Shown in pieces: positions 14,925 through 17,128 of a DNA stretch of 17,128 nt (positions are counted from its first letter, which is position 1; every line of letters starts with the position of its first letter). Both the position numbers and the translations under genes were made by a program. The stretch is from Anaerolineales bacterium UBA5069 (GTDB lineage Bacteria > Chloroflexota > Anaerolineae > Caldilineales > Caldilineaceae): contig DIAV01000051.1 in the NCBI GenBank assembly GCA_002415895.1, forward strand, positions 5,461 to 22,588, written 5' to 3'. The notes below the pieces were generated by a model. It was not told where the DNA came from, searched no databases, and worked only from the letters and a program-made list of their open reading frames with translations.

Positions 14925-16403
14925 ATGCAACGACATTTCCCCGGCCTGACGCTGCCGTGGCTATTTGAGAAGGTGCGCACCCGCATTGCGACCATAGCCT
15001 TCAGCACCATGATTGCGCTGGTTACACTTGCGGCATCCCTGCTGCCTGCCCAACCCGTGTCCGCACAGGGCACAGTGCCCGCGCTGCCACCGGAACCCAG
15101 CGAACCTGCCGCACCCGACTGGCTGGAGCCACGCGGCCTCAGTGTTGTCGACATGGTGGGCAACGTGCCCGAGGACGCCCTGCGCGATGCCATCCTCGTT
15201 TACCTCGAGGGCACCGGGCTTGTGCAGTATGCGTCCGGCTCGCGCACGGGCAACACAGTGGTCATTGACACCTACATTACCCCGCGCTTTGGGCCCGGCT
15301 TCACCAAGGTGGGCTGCCTGGGCCAGCCTGCCGTCTATGACCAAATCCCCGTGGTTGTACCCGCGGGCACCATGCAGATCTTCGAGAATGGCCAGGACAT
15401 TACGCTGCAGATCAATTACCAGAGCACCTACATCCCTGCCGGCCTGACGCAACCAAGCGCAGGCTCCACCGCGTATCTGCGCTACGGCCGCGTGCCGCTG
15501 CCCACAAATGGCGCAAGCCCGGCGCGCATTCCCGCCAACGCCAGTTGCGAGATTCTCATCGACGGTGTACACAAGGGCAAACTCACCGCACGCTTCACCT
15601 TTAACGCTGCCCCGCAGGTCAAGGTAACCTTCAAGGGCGACCAGACCTTTTATGCGCACAGCTACATTGGTGAAGGCAACGCCGGTGCATTGAATCCCCT
15701 TTCCGAGGCCATGTGGCGCACCTTTGGCGAGCGCCACGACAGTTTCCTGCTCAATATTCCCGCAGACGCGGACTACATGTTCGTCAAGTATGCGCCCACG
15801 CCGTTTGACCCCTACGCCGCCGACCAGTACAGCTACAATCTGCCCGGCTCGGGCACCTACCGCTTCGAGCTGTCCAGTTCCGAACCGCTGAGCGTGGACC
15901 ACGTGAACAGTATGGGCATCCCCACGTGGGGAAGCTGGCGCGACGCTGACAAGAGCGACGTCGATGCAAGCTTCCTTGAAGCGATAAGCTTGAGGGGGCG
16001 CATCAAGACACCCGAATACTTCCTGCCGCCCGGCATTGCCTTCGATCAGTGCATGGTGAGTGGCGGCTGCCCGCGCAAACTGCTCGACGACATCTACGCG
16101 CAAACCTTCCCGGTGCATGTATACTATTACAATGTGGAGCGGCTGGCGGGCACAGCATTGACACGTGTTCCGCTCAAACAAGTGGGCCCGAGTTGGTCCG
16201 CGCCCACTTCGCTTGGGGCGACCGGTGACGGCGCCGCAGCGTTCGTCATGCCTGATCAACCACCCCCGGCTGCCTACCTGCCAATTGTGGGCAAGAACAA
16301 GCCGCCCGTTCAGCAGCCCCTGCCGCCCGGCGACCCAACCGGATGCCCCTGTGGCTGGTTCACTGCGGCCGGCCAGATGGTGGACTTCATACCGCCGCAA
16401 TAG
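14925..16403 (+). CDS. Secreted protein of unknown function with YLPIV segment near the C-terminus
   Basis: A 492-residue exported protein not matched to a known family. It has a long basic N-region, a hydrophobic core at about 21-41, and a likely signal peptidase site PVSA|QG at 47/48. A Pro-rich linker follows. The body (about 60-440) looks beta-rich, with many Thr/Ser/Tyr strands such as RTGNTVVIDTYI, TFKGDQTFYAHSYIGEG and YNLPGSGTYRFELSSS. A few cysteines could pair. Near the end is AAYLPIVGKN (Y451-N458), resembling the YLPLV-type segment common in secreted Chloroflexota proteins. A Pro-rich stretch and a GCPCGWFTAAGQMVDFIPP tail follow. ATG 14925 is chosen for GGAGG at 14912-14916, spaced 8 bases; the frame opens 87 bases earlier without a usable start. 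It sits between two GT-C genes, so a glycosylated surface protein is possible. Confidence 0.8.
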   Translation: MQRHFPGLTLPWLFEKVRTRIATIAFSTMIALVTLAASLLPAQPVSAQGTVPALPPEPSEPAAPDWLEPRGLSVVDMVGNVPEDALRDAILVYLEGTGLVQYASGSRTGNTVVIDTYITPRFGPGFTKVGCLGQPAVYDQIPVVVPAGTMQIFENGQDITLQINYQSTYIPAGLTQPSAGSTAYLRYGRVPLPTNGASPARIPANASCEILIDGVHKGKLTARFTFNAAPQVKVTFKGDQTFYAHSYIGEGNAGALNPLSEAMWRTFGERHDSFLLNIPADADYMFVKYAPTPFDPYAADQYSYNLPGSGTYRFELSSSEPLSVDHVNSMGIPTWGSWRDADKSDVDASFLEAISLRGRIKTPEYFLPPGIAFDQCMVSGGCPRKLLDDIYAQTFPVHVYYYNVERLAGTALTRVPLKQVGPSWSAPTSLGATGDGAAAFVMPDQPPPAAYLPIVGKNKPPVQQPLPPGDPTGCPCGWFTAAGQMVDFIPPQ

Positions 16404-16445
16404 GCGCAAACGGCGTCTGGAGCCACAGCGGTGCAGAAGCAACAT

Positions 16446-16606
16446 CTCAGCGCAAAGGCGCAATGGACGCAAAGAAACGCAAAGGCAGGGCAGAAGCATG
16501 AACACAGATAACGGCGGAACACGCATGGATTCACGCAGATATCCGCAGGTATCCTTGCAGTTTCCGCCCTAATCCGTGTTCTGTTGCTGCTCTTCTTTGC
16601 GTTGAG
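16446..16606. repeat. Composite imperfect inverted repeat with CGCAAAG and ACAGAT/GGATT units
   Basis: The outer ends CTCAGCGCAAAG (16446-16457) and CTTTGCGTTGAG (16595-16606) are near mirror images. Inside, GAACACAGATAACGGCGGAA (16500-16519) pairs with 16562-16581 at 17 of 20 positions. The left side also holds a run of CGCAAAG-like units (16451-16485) related to the repeat at 11338-11432, while the centre has a GGATTCACGCAGAT string. The gap lacks any other gene. The two unit types resemble dispersed intergenic repeats of many environmental bacteria; the latter comparison is from memory, not a search. Confidence 0.7.
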
Positions 16607-16660
16607 AAGTCGTTGCAGGTTTCAGTATTCACATGCGTGAACCACAAATCCTGATGCTGC

Positions 16661-17128
16661 ATGCGTGAACGCCTTGCCCCCCGTCTGGCCCCGCTCCTTG
16701 CCCTGGGGACGCTCATTCTCCTCTTCGCCTGGATATATGGCCGCTTTGCACCGGCGCTCCACTTTGTGCTCGATGACCCCATCGAGACCGAGGTCGCGTT
16801 GGCGCGCCCGTGGCTGGCCGCCGTGACCGGCAGTTTCACGGGCGAGATCAACTGGTCGGGCTACAGGCCGCTCACCTATGTCCTGCGCGCAACGCTGGCC
16901 CACCTCTTTGGCACGCGCCAGATGGCGGGCTACTACATCGTCTCGCTGGGACTGCATCTCTTCAACACACTGCTCACGTGGCGCGTTGTGCGGCGCGTGG
17001 CGCGCAACGAGGCGTGGGCCTTCCTTGCCGCGGCTATTGTCCTGCTGCTGCCCGCGCACAACGAGGCCGTTCTGTACATGAGTGCGAGCGCCAATCTGCT
17101 TGCGCTCTGCTTTTGCCTGCTCACGCTT
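16661..17128 (+). CDS. Membrane protein of GT-C type (TMTC/GT39-like), 3' end beyond the window
   Basis: The frame is open from ATG 16661 to the window end, giving 156 codons of a longer gene. A first helix (about 12-26) is followed by a loop with an acidic pair D38-D39, where GT-C enzymes have their catalytic aspartate. Then come YRPLTYVLR at 68-76, a HLFGT turn, a YYIVSLGLHLFNTLLTWRVV helix, and AHNEAVLYMSASANLL near 133-148. In this superfamily the order DD, YRPL, LHL-N, H-EAV-x-SA-ANL is a strong pattern of bacterial polyprenyl-phosphate-sugar-dependent transferases and TMTC-like proteins. In-frame stop 16652-16654 makes ATG 16661 the first start. No good Shine-Dalgarno is seen, so translation may begin weakly. 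It follows the composite repeat. Confidence 0.72.
   Translation, partial: MRERLAPRLAPLLALGTLILLFAWIYGRFAPALHFVLDDPIETEVALARPWLAAVTGSFTGEINWSGYRPLTYVLRATLAHLFGTRQMAGYYIVSLGLHLFNTLLTWRVVRRVARNEAWAFLAAAIVLLLPAHNEAVLYMSASANLLALCFCLLTL

Noticed and set aside
13124..15193. 689-codon open frame on the minus strand
   Set aside because: It lies opposite the GT-C gene and runs into the secreted-protein gene. Its translation is rich in Arg, Gln, Gly and His without motifs, as expected for the complement of GC-rich coding sequence.
14961..16526. 521-codon open frame on the minus strand
   Set aside because: It mirrors the secreted protein, which has a GGAGG site and signal peptide on the + strand. The reverse product has no recognisable domain and runs through the repeat.
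16451..16606. Insertion sequence ends
   Set aside because: No transposase frame and no clear target duplication; arms are imperfect and unequal, so only a repeat is called.

Overview
The window is GC-rich, densely coded bacterial DNA with every convincing gene on the + strand. It looks like a cell-surface polysaccharide locus. The style suggests a Chloroflexota-like environmental bacterium (Anaerolineae or Caldilineae type): alanine/leucine-rich proteins, a secreted protein with a YLPIV segment near its C-terminus, and dispersed CGCAAAGG-type repeats between genes. That assignment is inference; there is no rRNA or other phylogenetic marker here.

Layout. (1) 1-225 is the 3' end of a sugar/nucleoside-type ABC importer permease and probably marks the outer edge of the locus. 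(2) 278-2307 holds a small predicted membrane-bound metal-dependent hydrolase, coupled by an ATGA overlap to a Wzx-like polysaccharide flippase. (3) After a 450-bp leader without a gene come a GT4 glycosyltransferase (2758-3969) and a secreted glycoside-hydrolase-like protein (4045-5505), which ends at a perfect 17-bp hairpin. (4) 5606-10027 is the core: a zinc-ribbon SAM methyltransferase, Wzm-type permease, Wzt-type ATPase with a C-terminal carbohydrate-binding-like domain, and a second SAM methyltransferase with a helical tail. (5) 10082-12773 carries two more GT4 glycosyltransferases, separated by a very long hairpin repeat. (6) 12770-17128 carries a large GT-C-type membrane glycosyltransferase, a secreted protein of unknown function, a second composite repeat and the start of another GT-C-type membrane protein cut by the window end.

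Reading of the locus. The GT4 enzymes would assemble a glycan on a lipid carrier on the cytoplasmic face, and one or both methyltransferases could modify or cap it. Wzm/Wzt would then export it, with the Wzt C-terminal domain possibly recognising the finished end. The Wzx-like flippase and the GT-C enzymes suggest a second, lipid-linked route, such as side-chain addition or protein glycosylation outside the membrane. The secreted hydrolase could trim or release product.

Individual gene families are recognisable. The less explained items are the secreted orphan at 14925-16403, the methyltransferase-bracketed exporter, and two structured repeats that fill the gaps at 11325-11445 and 16446-16606. 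No tRNA, rRNA, CRISPR array, transposase or phage gene was seen.
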